Of a DNA stretch of 64,000 nucleotides, positions 33,590-42,472 are shown piece after piece. The DNA is from SbD1 sp039679945. Lineage in GTDB: Bacteria > Desulfobacterota > Syntrophobacteria > Syntrophobacterales > Syntrophobacteraceae. The notes below the pieces were generated by a model. The model was not told the DNA's origin and searched no databases. It saw only the letters and a list, made by a program, of their open reading frames with translations. The stretch is from NCBI GenBank assembly GCA_039679945.1, contig JBDKTY010000132.1, positions 39,830-103,829 on the forward strand, in the 5' to 3' direction. Numbering within the stretch: the stretch's first letter is position 1; each line of letters opens with the position of its first letter. The position numbers and the translations under genes are program-made.

Positions 33590-33619
33590 CAGAGGCAGGC
33601 TCCGGGAAGCCTGCCTCTG
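33590..33619. repeat. Perfect 12-bp GCAGGCT palindrome
   Basis: cagaggcaggct and agcctgcctctg pair around a 6-nt loop. It lies 35 bp after the HDOD gene stop and may stabilise or end its transcript, although no T run follows. Same palindrome class as at 24043, 49379 and 52863. Confidence 0.65.
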
Positions 33620-33653
33620 TCCGATTCGTTATATGACCACCGGTTTTCTATTT

Positions 33654-34508
33654 TTAGCCGTTGAATCCGGGTGTCGTGCTTTCCGCGATTATAGCCCGCA
33701 GCTCATCCAGAGCGTCACTTCCGATACCCAGCGCACGCACCTCCGGCAGGGCCTTCAAGTCCAGCTCCGGGTCCGGGTTGGTGCTTAGGCCTTCCGCCCT
33801 GCACACATGATTCACAACGCGCACCGCCATGAGCAGCACATCATCGGGATCGAAAATCTCTTCATGATGATCGCGCGCGATCTTGCAGTAGGTTTCCGGT
33901 ATGCCCCATTCGTCCATCAGCTCATATCCCTGTTCAGGATGCATCGAGACAAGGACTTTGGAAATAAAGGCATTGGAAAACACAAGATCTTCGTTCTTCG
34001 AGTTCATCTTTTCGAGAACTTTTATGAGGATGAGTTTTCCGATATCGTGGAGCAGTCCCGCCAGAAAAGCCTCATCCTTGAGTTGCTTGGAGCCCAGTTC
34101 CTGGACAAGCCACTTGGCCCCGATCGCCGCGCAGAGCGCATGCTTCCATGAGGTCTGAAGATGTTTGTTCAAGGTCGGGTTTGAAGACTTGTACATGTTC
34201 TGCTGGCTCGTGCATACGACGAGATTGAATACGTGATTCAGGCCTAGACGCATTGTTGCGTCTTTTATGGTACGAACCTGGGAAGGTCCGGAGAAGAGCG
34301 CGGAATTAGCCAGCTTCAGCACCTGGATGGACAGGGTCTGGTCCTTGCCGATGACTTTTGCCACCTGGTCAACAGACGTATTATCATCGGCCAGCAACTG
34401 CTGCAGCTCGAAGGCGACTCCGGGAAACACCGGAAGGTTGGTTTTCTCGGAAGCCGCGTATGCCTTTATTATATCGACTACTGATCGGGTTTTTTTCTCG
34501 GAATTCAT
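33654..34508 (-). CDS. HDOD domain protein
   Basis: A 284-residue protein occupied almost wholly by an HDOD domain: LPVFPGVAFELQQLLADDNT, IGKDQTLSIQVLKLANSALF, the partial HD motif in GLLHDIGKLILIKVL, and HPEQGYELMDEWGIPETYC. HDOD proteins lack a full set of metal ligands and usually act as signalling adaptors, often next to two-component or cyclic di-GMP genes, as here. ATG 34508 has an AGGAG site. An AT-rich stretch at 34818-34930 with TTGAAT and TAAATA 17 bp apart on the minus strand could be its promoter. Confidence 0.92.
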   Translation of the reverse strand: MNSEKKTRSVVDIIKAYAASEKTNLPVFPGVAFELQQLLADDNTSVDQVAKVIGKDQTLSIQVLKLANSALFSGPSQVRTIKDATMRLGLNHVFNLVVCTSQQNMYKSSNPTLNKHLQTSWKHALCAAIGAKWLVQELGSKQLKDEAFLAGLLHDIGKLILIKVLEKMNSKNEDLVFSNAFISKVLVSMHPEQGYELMDEWGIPETYCKIARDHHEEIFDPDDVLLMAVRVVNHVCRAEGLSTNPDPELDLKALPEVRALGIGSDALDELRAIIAESTTPGFNG

Positions 34509-34620
34509 GTTCGGCTCCTGGCATGTGGAGAGATTCCGCGGTGTCCGGGGCAGGCCCGCGGCAATGCTGTTGTTTTATTGCGAAGCTGCGTCCGGGAAGC
34601 TGCTTTTGGCCGTACGCGCC

Positions 34621-34672
34621 GGGGTATCGAAGCATGAAGAGGAGAGATCATCCTTCGATACCTCGGGGCGAA
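34621..34672. repeat. REP-like palindrome in HDOD upstream region
   Basis: ggggtatcgaagcatgaaga ... tccttcgatacctcggggcg: two facing copies of the gtatcga core form a long imperfect hairpin. Same class as 13065-13103 and 27162-27199. The surrounding 34509-35171 stretch contains no gene that I can support. Confidence 0.5.
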
Positions 34673-35171
34673 CATCATCGTGGACGCAACCCCATGATGG
34701 AACATTGCCCGGCCATCCCGGCGCCCGTCCCTGGTTGACCGGGTTCCCTGACCGGAAAACAGCCGAAATACTCCAAACGGCGATGTCCCTTTCGGGATTT
34801 GTGAACAAAGCACGCTGATAAGATTATTTACGTATGAACGCGCAAGAATTCAACTATCCTCTTAGCTATCGGCTGAAATATTGAAAACCTTGATAAAAAG
34901 AGAGAAATAACCGCTAAATAATCATTATGCGTAGCGGGAATGAAGATTCGTTTTCTAACCGGTCCGGGGATTCCGCTCCTCCGGAAACCCGCCGCTCCGG
35001 TCCCCCCGGCCGGGGGTGAGCCTTTCGGGACATGGCGCATCGGTTCAGAGTTCTGGAAACCCCATTGCCGACCCAGCACGGCGATAGGTTACGGTTTCAT
35101 GCTCCCCCGCCCCCGGCCCAACGTGAGCAGGCCGGTCCGGGGGAGCATGGCCGAGGCCCGCCGTTGGAAAA

Positions 35172-35567
35172 TCAAGACCCCGTGTTCCAGCGCTGGTCCC
35201 TCCGGGCCTTTGCTTCCTGTATCTTAGCCATGAGCTGATTGATGTCACAGGGTTTCATCAGGTAATCGAATGCTCCCAGTTTCATCCCCTCGATACCGGA
35301 TTCCACGGTTGCATGACCGGTGAGCATGATAACCTCCACCAGCGGGTGGGCCTTCTTGATTTCTCTGAGAGTGTCGATTCCATCCATGTCCGGCATCTTG
35401 ACATCGAGAATGACAACATCCACCGTCTGTTGTGCCTGGAGCGTATCGAGCGCCTCCATGCCAGTGAAAGCGGTGAGGACTTTCAGATTTCTCCTGGCGA
35501 GACGGCGCGTCATGGCTTCCACGAAGGGGACTTCATCATCAACCAGGAGTACGGACGTCGAGAGCAT
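35172..35567 (-). CDS. Single-domain response regulator
   Basis: About 131 residues, receiver only. STSVLLVDDEVPFVEAM gives the acidic pair, VVILDVKMPDMDG the phospho-Asp, VIMLTGHAT the Thr and YLMKPCDI the Lys, so it is fully equipped. ATG 35567 is preceded by GGAAGG. It is divergent from the signalling operon starting at 36095 and resembles the receivers encoded there (all share the LTGH and KP segments), suggesting a common duplication history and perhaps common kinases. Confidence 0.9.
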   Translation of the reverse strand: MLSTSVLLVDDEVPFVEAMTRRLARRNLKVLTAFTGMEALDTLQAQQTVDVVILDVKMPDMDGIDTLREIKKAHPLVEVIMLTGHATVESGIEGMKLGAFDYLMKPCDINQLMAKIQEAKARRDQRWNTGS

Positions 35568-36094
35568 CGCCGAGAATTCCTTCCGCAAGGGTAAGAATGC
35601 TTATTCCATGGTCAAAGTTGTGGACAATTCAAGGAACTCCGCTCCAGACGACCGGCGGGTGTCTTCGCGGGTGCTCGCTCCTGGCACATATTGTTTCATT
35701 ATGAAACAAGCATCCCTGATTCTTACTTTACCGGCAAATAGTTTCGAGATCTCATTTAGTACCTTCTTTTTCCCTGGAGATCAATAGCGGCAACAAGACC
35801 ATGACGCCGTCATGCCGGCCGATGGAAGTTTTCAAGAAATTAAACGAGCCTGCCGCGCGATTGACCTTTCTCGACCCTCTCGAACATTCACCGGCGCAAA
35901 GACCGTTCCCTCACGTGGGGCACGAGGGAGTTGAAAAACGTATCATACTGAACCGATCTGAAACGTTTTTTCGTTGACAATCATATCTATCACCTTTATG
36001 CTCATCCCAGTAGCATGAGAATCCCCGTCGTGGGCTCAGTTTATACATGCGCCCCCGGCCACGAAGTCTTCTTTTAAACGCAACCGGCAGGCCA
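35568..36094. other. Divergent regulatory region
   Basis: About 530 bp between the single-domain receiver (minus) and the signalling operon (plus). Apart from the promoter at 35974-36002, no gene, repeat or RNA was recognised. Confidence 0.4.
35974..36002 (+). promoter_or_regulatory. Sigma70-type promoter of the 36-40 kb signalling operon
   Basis: Consensus TTGACA at 35974-35979, a 17-bp spacer and TATGCT at 35997-36002, about 90 bp before the first gene. One of the two best promoter matches in the window. Confidence 0.6.
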
Positions 36095-37477
36095 ATGAGC
36101 GAACTTTCTCTCGACTTCTTTTCCGTTCTCGATGAAATCCCCATCGGAATCTGTCTCATCAACAAACAGCGGGAGATTCTTTTCATCAACCAGGCGCTCG
36201 AAGCCCTCACCGGCTTTTCCCGCCTCCAGTGCGAAGGCCTTCCCTGCTCGCATGTCCTGCGCTTCAACAAGTGTTTCGAAAACTGCCCGGTCGCCAAGGC
36301 CGGCGCGCGGGAAAGATGCGTCCAGGAAGGCGATATAATCAACCAGGACCATCAGAAAATCCCGGTACGCGTGAGCTTCTCGCCCGTCCCGGGACTTAAC
36401 GGAGACGTTTCGGCCTACATGGAAACGGTCGAAGACCTTCGCCAGGTCCGAAACTTCGATCCGGAGCGTATCCATCCCTTCAGCTTCGGACGGATCATCG
36501 GACGCAGCGAGCAGATGGAGAAGATCTTCAAGATCCTGCCGGTGGTGGCGCAGTCGGACGCACCGGTCCTCATAACGGGACAGACGGGCACGGGCAAGGA
36601 CTTGCTGGCTGAAGCGATCCATCATGCCTCCACGCGGGTCAAGGCCCCGCTTGTAACGTTCCGGTGCGGCGCTCTTCCCGAACCCTTCGCCGAATCCGAA
36701 CTGTTCGGGCTCGAAAAGGACGCTTTTCCGGGAGCCGAGAAGAAGGCGGGCAAGTTTCGGCTCGCGCAAAACGGCACGCTTTTTCTCGCGGAGGTCTGCG
36801 ATTTGTCCCCTTCCCTGCAGACCAAGCTCCTGAACTATCTTTATGAGAAGACGGTCTACCCCGTCGGCGGCGCCAGGAGCATCCCGGCCGATGTGAGAAT
36901 TATCGCGGCATCGAGCAGAAACCTCGACCAACTGGCGCAGGAAGGCTCCTTCCTCAAGGAGCTTTATTTCAGGCTCAATGCCATCAGCCTGCACCTTCCT
37001 CCGCTGAAGGACCGAAGCGGAGACCTTAGATTGCTCCTGGACCATTTTCTCCATGCGCGGGCATCGCTGCTGAACAAGACGATTGCCGGATTTACAGACT
37101 CCTGTCTCCGGAAGCTCGAGGAATACACCTACCCCGGAAACGTCCTGGAACTCAGAAATATTGTCGAATACGCGGTCAATCTGTCTCAGGGCGACAGGAT
37201 CGGCATCCGGGACCTTCCGGCCTATTTGACGGAAAACTTTGAAGACCTCGAACCCTCCATGCTCGCGGCTGCCTCCCGGCCCTCCTCACCGGACGGGGAA
37301 ACCGGCGGCGCCCTCGAATGGTCGGAACTGGAGCGCAAAATGATAGTGAACGCCCTGCTCAAGGCAAACGGAAGGCGCAATAAAGCGGCTGAGCTGCTTG
37401 GCTGGGGCCGAAGCACTCTGTGGAGAAAAATGAAACAGCACGGGATTGTATCCGGATCGGGCGCCGGCCATGAGTAG
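36095..37477 (+). CDS. Sigma54-activator-like protein with degenerate AAA+ motifs
   Basis: A 460-residue PAS, AAA+, Fis-type helix-turn-helix protein. The PAS (1-110) carries a Cys set, C46, C51, C60 and C64 (CEGLPCSHVLRFNKCFENCP), that could hold a metal cluster. Walker A is intact (GQTGTGKD, 162-169). The sigma54-contacting GAFTGA loop is DAFPGA (209-214), the Walker B Asp is Ala232 in GTLFLAEV, and the usual GNVREL is GNVLEL (351). ATP hydrolysis and sigma54 activation are therefore doubtful. The C-terminal RRNKAAELLGWGRSTLWRKM looks functional for DNA binding. It may be an ATP-binding, DNA-bound switch. First gene of an operon; ATG 36095 chosen over 36047. Confidence 0.87.
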   Translation: MSELSLDFFSVLDEIPIGICLINKQREILFINQALEALTGFSRLQCEGLPCSHVLRFNKCFENCPVAKAGARERCVQEGDIINQDHQKIPVRVSFSPVPGLNGDVSAYMETVEDLRQVRNFDPERIHPFSFGRIIGRSEQMEKIFKILPVVAQSDAPVLITGQTGTGKDLLAEAIHHASTRVKAPLVTFRCGALPEPFAESELFGLEKDAFPGAEKKAGKFRLAQNGTLFLAEVCDLSPSLQTKLLNYLYEKTVYPVGGARSIPADVRIIAASSRNLDQLAQEGSFLKELYFRLNAISLHLPPLKDRSGDLRLLLDHFLHARASLLNKTIAGFTDSCLRKLEEYTYPGNVLELRNIVEYAVNLSQGDRIGIRDLPAYLTENFEDLEPSMLAAASRPSSPDGETGGALEWSELERKMIVNALLKANGRRNKAAELLGWGRSTLWRKMKQHGIVSGSGAGHE

Positions 37478-37814
37478 AGTACTGCTGGCTCTGGAAGGAA
37501 ACGATATCGCTCCGAGGTTCGACCTGGCCCCCGAGGTACTGATCCTCTCCTCCGGCGAAGACGGACAGCCCGGGGAAAGCAAGGACCTCGTGCTGGCCCG
37601 GCCCTCCGCGGAAACGCTCTGCCATGTCGTCGCGGCCGAGAATATTGAAACTGTAGTCTGCGGCGGAATAGAAGACGAGTACCTTCAGTATCTGGAATGG
37701 AAGAAGGTCAGGGTCATCCATTCCGTCATAGGGAATGCGGAATCCGTTCTGGAACACCTGCGCGACGGCACTCTCAAGTCAGGCGATATTCTCCTGAAAA
37801 GACGGGATGCATGA
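37470..37814 (+). CDS. NifX/NafY-like (dinitrogenase cofactor family) small protein
   Basis: About 114 residues matching the DiNase_FeMo-co fold: an N-terminal strand VLLALEGNDIAPRFDLAPEV, the helix region SAETLCHVVAAENIETVVCG and a C-terminal strand with VIHSVIGNAESVL. The family binds metal clusters in nitrogenase assembly, but many members are found away from nif genes. Here it overlaps the preceding regulator by 8 nt (ATGAGTAG) and the following kinase by 4 nt (ATGA), so it is translated with signalling proteins. Its role may be as a cluster-binding sensor partner; this is inference. Confidence 0.75.
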   Translation: MSRVLLALEGNDIAPRFDLAPEVLILSSGEDGQPGESKDLVLARPSAETLCHVVAAENIETVVCGGIEDEYLQYLEWKKVRVIHSVIGNAESVLEHLRDGTLKSGDILLKRRDA

Positions 37815-39541
37815 TTATGCCCGTGCCCCGATGGCTCAAAACAACTAGCTTTTTGTATTTCCCGGCAGACAATGGCGCGCCGCTGATATTTCACCTGCTG
37901 CGCAAAAGAATCATCACGCTCATGGTCGTGATCACCATCCTTCCGCTGGTCACGCTCTCGATCGTAAATTCACGGCAGTACCAGAAAACGCTGCGGGAAG
38001 AGATTTTGAATCCCCTGCTGGTCCTGGTGAACAAGACCAGGCATTCGGTCGAACTGTTTTTTGCCGAACGCCTCTCAGCGGTGAGTTTCATCGCCTCCGC
38101 CTATTCTTTCGAGGAGTTGGCGGACGAAACCAACCTGAGCCGCATTTTCCACGTGATGAAGCAGGAGTTCGGGGGCTTCGTCGATCTCGGCCTCATCGAT
38201 GAGAAGGGCATACTGGTCAGCTATGTCGGCCCCTACGAACTGAAAGACCGCAACTATAGCCAACAGCCGTGGCTGCCCGAGGTCCGGCTGCGCGGAACTT
38301 ACGTCAGCGACGTCTTCATGGGGTTTCGCAGGTTCCCGCACATGGTGATGGCCGTGCAGCGGCGAACGGCGGACGGAAAGTCATGGATCATTCGCGCCAC
38401 GATCGACACGCATAGAATAGACGACCTGATCGCCGCGATGCGCCTCGATTCCAAAAGCGACGGTTTCCTTATGAACAGGGACGGCATTCTGCAAACATCC
38501 ACAAAGAATTACGGCGGCGTGCTGGATGCTTTCCCTATCGCACTCCCGCCCTATTCGGGCGAGGCCAACGTCATCGAAACAAAGGACCCGCAGGGCAAGG
38601 ATGTGGTGGTGGCATACACGCCCTTCCCCCATTCCCCCTACGTACTGGCGGTCGTAAAGCCACGGGAGGACCTGTTCCGCGCCTGGTACACACTCAAATC
38701 GGAGATCTTCTATCTTCTGCTGGGCTCCGTGTGCCTGACTTTGCTGGCAGTCTTCACGTTCACGAACATCCTGATTCGTCGTCTGCAGGAAAGCGAGCAG
38801 AAGCGCGAGGCCGCGCTCCGGGAGATCGAGCATACCCACAAACTCTCATCGATTGGTAGACTGGCGGCCGGGATTGCCCACGAGATCAACAATCCCATGG
38901 CAATCATCAATGAGAAAGCGGGCTTGATGAAAGACCTTCTCGAGTATGGCCAGGGGCTTGCGGACAAAACAAAGTTTCTCTCTCTCATCGACGCGGTGAT
39001 CAATTCCGTGGAACGCTGCCGCTCGATCACCCACAGGCTCCTCGGTTTCGCGCGCAAGATGGATGCCCATATCGAACCCCTCGACGTCAACGAGGTAGTT
39101 CGCGAGACGGTGGGATTCGTGGAAAAGGAAGCCCTTTACCGGAACATCCGCATTGAACTCCAGTTGAACGAGAATCTCCCCGCCATCCAATCAGACCGCG
39201 GGCAACTCCAGCAGGCATTCCTGAATCTGCTGAGTAATGCCTTGTCCGCCGTCGGTGACGCGGGACTTATCAGTATCGCCACGACCCCCTCCGGTTCGGA
39301 AACGGTGACCGTTTCCATCACGGACAACGGGTGCGGCATGTCCGAGGAGACGATCAAGCGCATTTTCGAACCCTTCTTCACGACAAAAGAAAAGGGAATC
39401 GGTACCGGCCTCGGCATGTTCATAACATACGGGATCATCAAGAGACTCGGCGGGCGGATCGAAGCCCGGAGCAAAGAGGGGCAGGGAACCACCATGGTCA
39501 TTCATCTGCCCAGGGAACCGAAGGTAGATCAGGCGGGATAG
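37811..39541 (+). CDS. Membrane histidine kinase with Cache-like sensor
   Basis: About 576 residues. Membrane helix 1 (RIITLMVVITILPLVTLSIV), a periplasmic double-Cache-type domain of about 270 residues (VDLGLIDEKGILVSYVGPYE, SDVFMGFRRFPHMVMAVQRR), membrane helix 2 (IFYLLLGSVCLTLLAVFTF), then directly a dimerisation box with His in GRLAAGIAHEINNPMAII and an ATPase domain (LLSNALSAVGDAG, DNGCGM, GIGTGLGMFITYGI). No HAMP is evident. The start ATG overlaps the NifX-like stop. The receiver gene follows by 6 bp. The same sensor type recurs in the kinase at 45241, sharing SDVFxGxRxxPH, so the two are paralogues. Confidence 0.92.
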   Translation: MIMPVPRWLKTTSFLYFPADNGAPLIFHLLRKRIITLMVVITILPLVTLSIVNSRQYQKTLREEILNPLLVLVNKTRHSVELFFAERLSAVSFIASAYSFEELADETNLSRIFHVMKQEFGGFVDLGLIDEKGILVSYVGPYELKDRNYSQQPWLPEVRLRGTYVSDVFMGFRRFPHMVMAVQRRTADGKSWIIRATIDTHRIDDLIAAMRLDSKSDGFLMNRDGILQTSTKNYGGVLDAFPIALPPYSGEANVIETKDPQGKDVVVAYTPFPHSPYVLAVVKPREDLFRAWYTLKSEIFYLLLGSVCLTLLAVFTFTNILIRRLQESEQKREAALREIEHTHKLSSIGRLAAGIAHEINNPMAIINEKAGLMKDLLEYGQGLADKTKFLSLIDAVINSVERCRSITHRLLGFARKMDAHIEPLDVNEVVRETVGFVEKEALYRNIRIELQLNENLPAIQSDRGQLQQAFLNLLSNALSAVGDAGLISIATTPSGSETVTVSITDNGCGMSEETIKRIFEPFFTTKEKGIGTGLGMFITYGIIKRLGGRIEARSKEGQGTTMVIHLPREPKVDQAG

Positions 39542-39547
39542 CTCAGT

Positions 39548-39928
39548 ATGGAGAAGTTCACGGTACTGCTTGTCGATGATGAGGAAGAATTCTCGTCGGC
39601 GCTGGCGGAAAGACTGCTGCTGAGGGGAATCAGCGCTTCCACCTCGCGAGACGGCGTGGAGGCACTGGAAATGATCGATGCCCATCCTCCGGGGGTGGTT
39701 ATTCTCGACAAGCTGATGCCCGGTTTGAGCGGCAGGGAATTGCTCGCGCGGATCAGGGCAAAACATCCGGAGATCGCGGTGATTATGCTGACTGGACACG
39801 ATGCCCCCGAGAATCACGATGAACCCGAGCTGGCTTCTTTCGCGTACCTGGTAAAACCCGTGAACATAGACACGCTGGTCCAGCTTATCCAGTCGGCAAT
39901 GGAGAAACGGCCGCGCGAGCGGCCTTGA
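39548..39928 (+). CDS. Single-domain response regulator
   Basis: 126 residues, receiver only. The acidic pair is in VLLVDDEEEF, the phospho-Asp in VVILDKLMPGLSG, the Thr in IMLTGHD and the Lys in YLVKPVN. No output domain. It is 6 bp after the membrane kinase gene and is the likely partner. The dispersed repeat with its terminator follows at once, ending this transcription unit. Confidence 0.9.
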   Translation: MEKFTVLLVDDEEEFSSALAERLLLRGISASTSRDGVEALEMIDAHPPGVVILDKLMPGLSGRELLARIRAKHPEIAVIMLTGHDAPENHDEPELASFAYLVKPVNIDTLVQLIQSAMEKRPRERP

Positions 39929-39963
39929 TGCGGGCTCAGGATCGGCATGGAAAGGTGCTCTGA

Positions 39964-40160
39964 AAACGTGGGGAGATTCGCCCCCCCACACCCCCATCGC
40001 CGCTTCGCGGCTCATTTTGGTGTTGCTGCGGGGCAGTCGCCGCAAACGCCGAGTGCTCGGCCTCCCTCTTGGGCGTGTGCGCCCGGAGGAGCCTCGTGAC
40101 AGGCGGGGGAATCATTCCTCCGCGCTTTTTGAGCATGTAGCTGACATCTTGAAGACGAGT
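39964..40160 (+). repeat. Dispersed intergenic repeat, copy 3
   Basis: Longest copy in the window. It opens aaacgtggggagattcgccc, has cgccgcttcgcggctcattt and, after a variable middle, gtgacaggcgggggaatcat and gctttttgagcatgtagctg. It lies downstream of the receiver gene and supplies the terminator at 40103-40130. Confidence 0.7.
40103..40130 (+). terminator. Repeat-borne intrinsic terminator
   Basis: gcgggggaatcattcctccgc forms a hairpin with one mismatch, followed by gcTTTTT. It is the conserved hairpin of the dispersed repeat family, here placed to end the operon begun at 36095. Confidence 0.6.
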
Positions 40161-40309
40161 TCGAGTGAACAGTCGGAGTTAAACCTTGATTGTTGATAAA
40201 TTGTCAACAGTCAAGGTTTGGCCCCGATAATCACCCGTGGTTCCACTGCTCCGAGTTTTCTTGTGAAAAAGGGATCTTTCCAGTAATGACCGGGCAAGGG
40301 ATGGTACTG

Positions 40310-42469
40310 ATGGTTAGGAAAATTTTTCCGTTTCTTGATTGGCTAAAGGATGTAAACCTCGCAACTCTCAAGCTGGACCTCGTTTCAGGTTTGACCGTGG
40401 CCCTCATCCTGATCCCCCAGTCGATGGCATACGCTCAACTGGCCGGCATGCCCGTCCACTACGGGCTGTATGCTTCACTCTTCCCGCCCCTTCTTGCCGC
40501 GCTCTTCGGCTCCAGCCGCCAGCTTGCCACCGGCCCGGTGGCGATCGTGTCACTGATGACTTCCGCCGCGCTTTCCCCTTACGCCACGGCGGGCAGTGAA
40601 GCCTTTATAGCCTACGCCATCCTCCTGGCCCTTATCGTGGGATTGTTCCAGTTGTCCCTGGGGGTCCTTCGGCTGGGCCTGGTGGTTAATTTCCTGTCGC
40701 ACCCGGTCGTAAACGGGTTCACCAATGCGGGCGCCATCATCATCGCGACCTCCCAGCTTTCCAAGATGTTCAACGTCTACGTCGATGAGGCCGACCACCA
40801 TTATGTGACCATATACCGCGTGATAAAAGCCGCCATCGCGTACACGCACTGGCCAACCCTGGCATTGGGAGTGGCCGCTTTCGTTATCATGTACGGCATC
40901 AGGCGCTTCAACAAACGGATCCCTTACGTCCTCGTAGCCGTCATGGCTACGACTTTCATATCCTGGGCCACCGGATACGAGCACAATATCAGGGTCCCGC
41001 TCGACGCGATCTCTTCCGGCGAGTGCCGCGACCTCATCCACGCTTTCAATGCCGCCGCGAAGGAGTCGAAAGAATGCGGGGCGCTGCGCGCCGAGATCAC
41101 CCCACGGGAACTCAGGGCCGAAGAACAGTTCGGTCCTCACTCAAAAGAGGCGCTGGCACTCAAGTATGAATGCGAACTCACCGATTCCAGGCTCGCGGAA
41201 CTCAGGGAAACCATGGCCAGCGCGCGCTCGAAGATGAGATGCATTCTCTTCACGGCCGCGAGGAATGAGGATGGCAAGACACTCTACCTGCCCTCGAACG
41301 ACGGGAACGGTTCCTCCCATGGGGACGGTTCAACCTGGCGGCTGCGCCTGGGCAACCAGGTCCTGGACGAACAAGCCCTGGTACTCATGGGTGGGGGGAG
41401 CGTCGTTGGGAGCATCCCGGCCGGCCTGCCCGGTTTCGGAATACCCAGGCTCGAGCTGAGCATTATCCCCAAGCTGCTTCCGATCGCCGCCATCATCTCC
41501 CTTCTGGGCTTCATGGAAGCCATATCGATCGCCAAGGCCATGGCCGCGAAAACCGGGCAGCGGCTCGACCCGAACCAGGAGCTTATCGGCCAGGGCATCG
41601 CGAACATCGTGGGCGCATTCGGAAAGAGTTTTCCCGTATCGGGGTCGTTTTCCCGATCAGCCGTAAACATCCAGTCGGGCGCGGTGACGGGGTTGTCGAG
41701 CGTGTTTACCAGCCTCACGGTGGCCGTGGTGCTCCTCTTTTTTACGCCGCTTCTCTACTACCTGCCGCAGTCAGTGCTCGCCGCCGTCATCATGATGGCC
41801 GTGATCGGCCTCATAAATATCTCGGGTTTCGTGCACGCGTGGAAAGCGCAGTGGTATGATGGTCTTTTCTCCATCATCACCTTCGTTGCCACGCTCATAA
41901 CCGCCCCCCACCTCGACAAGGGGATCATGATCGGCGTCCTGCTCTCACTCGGAATGTTTCTTTACAAGAGCATGAGGCCGAAGGTTACCACCCTTTCCAT
42001 GTATCTGGACAATTCGTTCCAGAGCGCGCGCGACCATGGACTCAGGGAGTGCAGGCACATCGCCATGGTACGGTTCGACGGGCCGCTCTTTTACGCCAAT
42101 GCGGGCTACCTTGAGGAAAAAATCTCTGAACGTATCCGTGTCATGCCGGAATTGCGCCATATACTTATCGTGGCGAACGGAATAAACGATATGGATGCGT
42201 CCGGCGAGGAGATGCTCTCCCTCATAGTGGACCGGGTGCGCAGCGCCGGGTATGATATGTCCTTCGCGGGCCTGAACGAGAAGGTGCTGGCTGTGATGAG
42301 GCGGACCCACCTCTATGAGAAGATAGGGGAAAAACGCATCTACTCCACGATACAGATTGCAGTCGAAAGGATACACTCCAGCGGACACACTCATTGCGAC
42401 CAGAGCTGTCCGCTGCTTACCGCCAGTTTCATTAGCGACGCGTCACAACCTGAAAAGAAGGATTTTTAG
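40310..42469 (+). CDS. SulP-family anion transporter with STAS domain and large insert
   Basis: About 719 residues. The N-terminal SulP signature DLVSGLTVALILIPQSMAYA and GLYASLFPPLLAALFGSSRQ mark a sulfate-permease-type secondary transporter, with around ten or more membrane helices and a cytoplasmic STAS domain (about residues 560-680, NGINDMDASGEEML). Between residues 235 and 365 a hydrophilic, charged segment of about 130 residues (SGECRDLIHAFNAAAKESKE onward) interrupts the membrane part, larger than in standard SulP proteins. The anion could be sulfate, bicarbonate or an organic anion. Start is among ATG 40286, 40301 and 40310; I prefer 40310 for spacing from AAGGG. The next gene follows by 3 bp. 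Confidence 0.88.
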   Translation: MVRKIFPFLDWLKDVNLATLKLDLVSGLTVALILIPQSMAYAQLAGMPVHYGLYASLFPPLLAALFGSSRQLATGPVAIVSLMTSAALSPYATAGSEAFIAYAILLALIVGLFQLSLGVLRLGLVVNFLSHPVVNGFTNAGAIIIATSQLSKMFNVYVDEADHHYVTIYRVIKAAIAYTHWPTLALGVAAFVIMYGIRRFNKRIPYVLVAVMATTFISWATGYEHNIRVPLDAISSGECRDLIHAFNAAAKESKECGALRAEITPRELRAEEQFGPHSKEALALKYECELTDSRLAELRETMASARSKMRCILFTAARNEDGKTLYLPSNDGNGSSHGDGSTWRLRLGNQVLDEQALVLMGGGSVVGSIPAGLPGFGIPRLELSIIPKLLPIAAIISLLGFMEAISIAKAMAAKTGQRLDPNQELIGQGIANIVGAFGKSFPVSGSFSRSAVNIQSGAVTGLSSVFTSLTVAVVLLFFTPLLYYLPQSVLAAVIMMAVIGLINISGFVHAWKAQWYDGLFSIITFVATLITAPHLDKGIMIGVLLSLGMFLYKSMRPKVTTLSMYLDNSFQSARDHGLRECRHIAMVRFDGPLFYANAGYLEEKISERIRVMPELRHILIVANGINDMDASGEEMLSLIVDRVRSAGYDMSFAGLNEKVLAVMRRTHLYEKIGEKRIYSTIQIAVERIHSSGHTHCDQSCPLLTASFISDASQPEKKDF

Positions 42470-42472
42470 ACC

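Larger units (their letters stand above)
32711..33653. other. Mop upstream region with terminator and MITE-like element
   Basis: About 940 bp upstream of mop. It contains a minus-strand terminator near 33052-33075, the 184-bp inverted-repeat element at 33140-33323, and a strong palindrome at 33590-33619. The promoter of the Mop unit must lie between 32711 and 33050; I could not identify a convincing -24/-12 or -35/-10 pair, nor verify a Mo-cofactor riboswitch by eye. Confidence 0.5.

Noticed and set aside
35682..35697. tggcacatattgttt as a sigma54 promoter
   Set aside because: The -12 element is not TTGC at the required spacing.
39533..39550. tRNA-like start ggcgggatagctcagt
   Set aside because: It lies in the end of the kinase gene and lacks an anticodon arm and T arm downstream.
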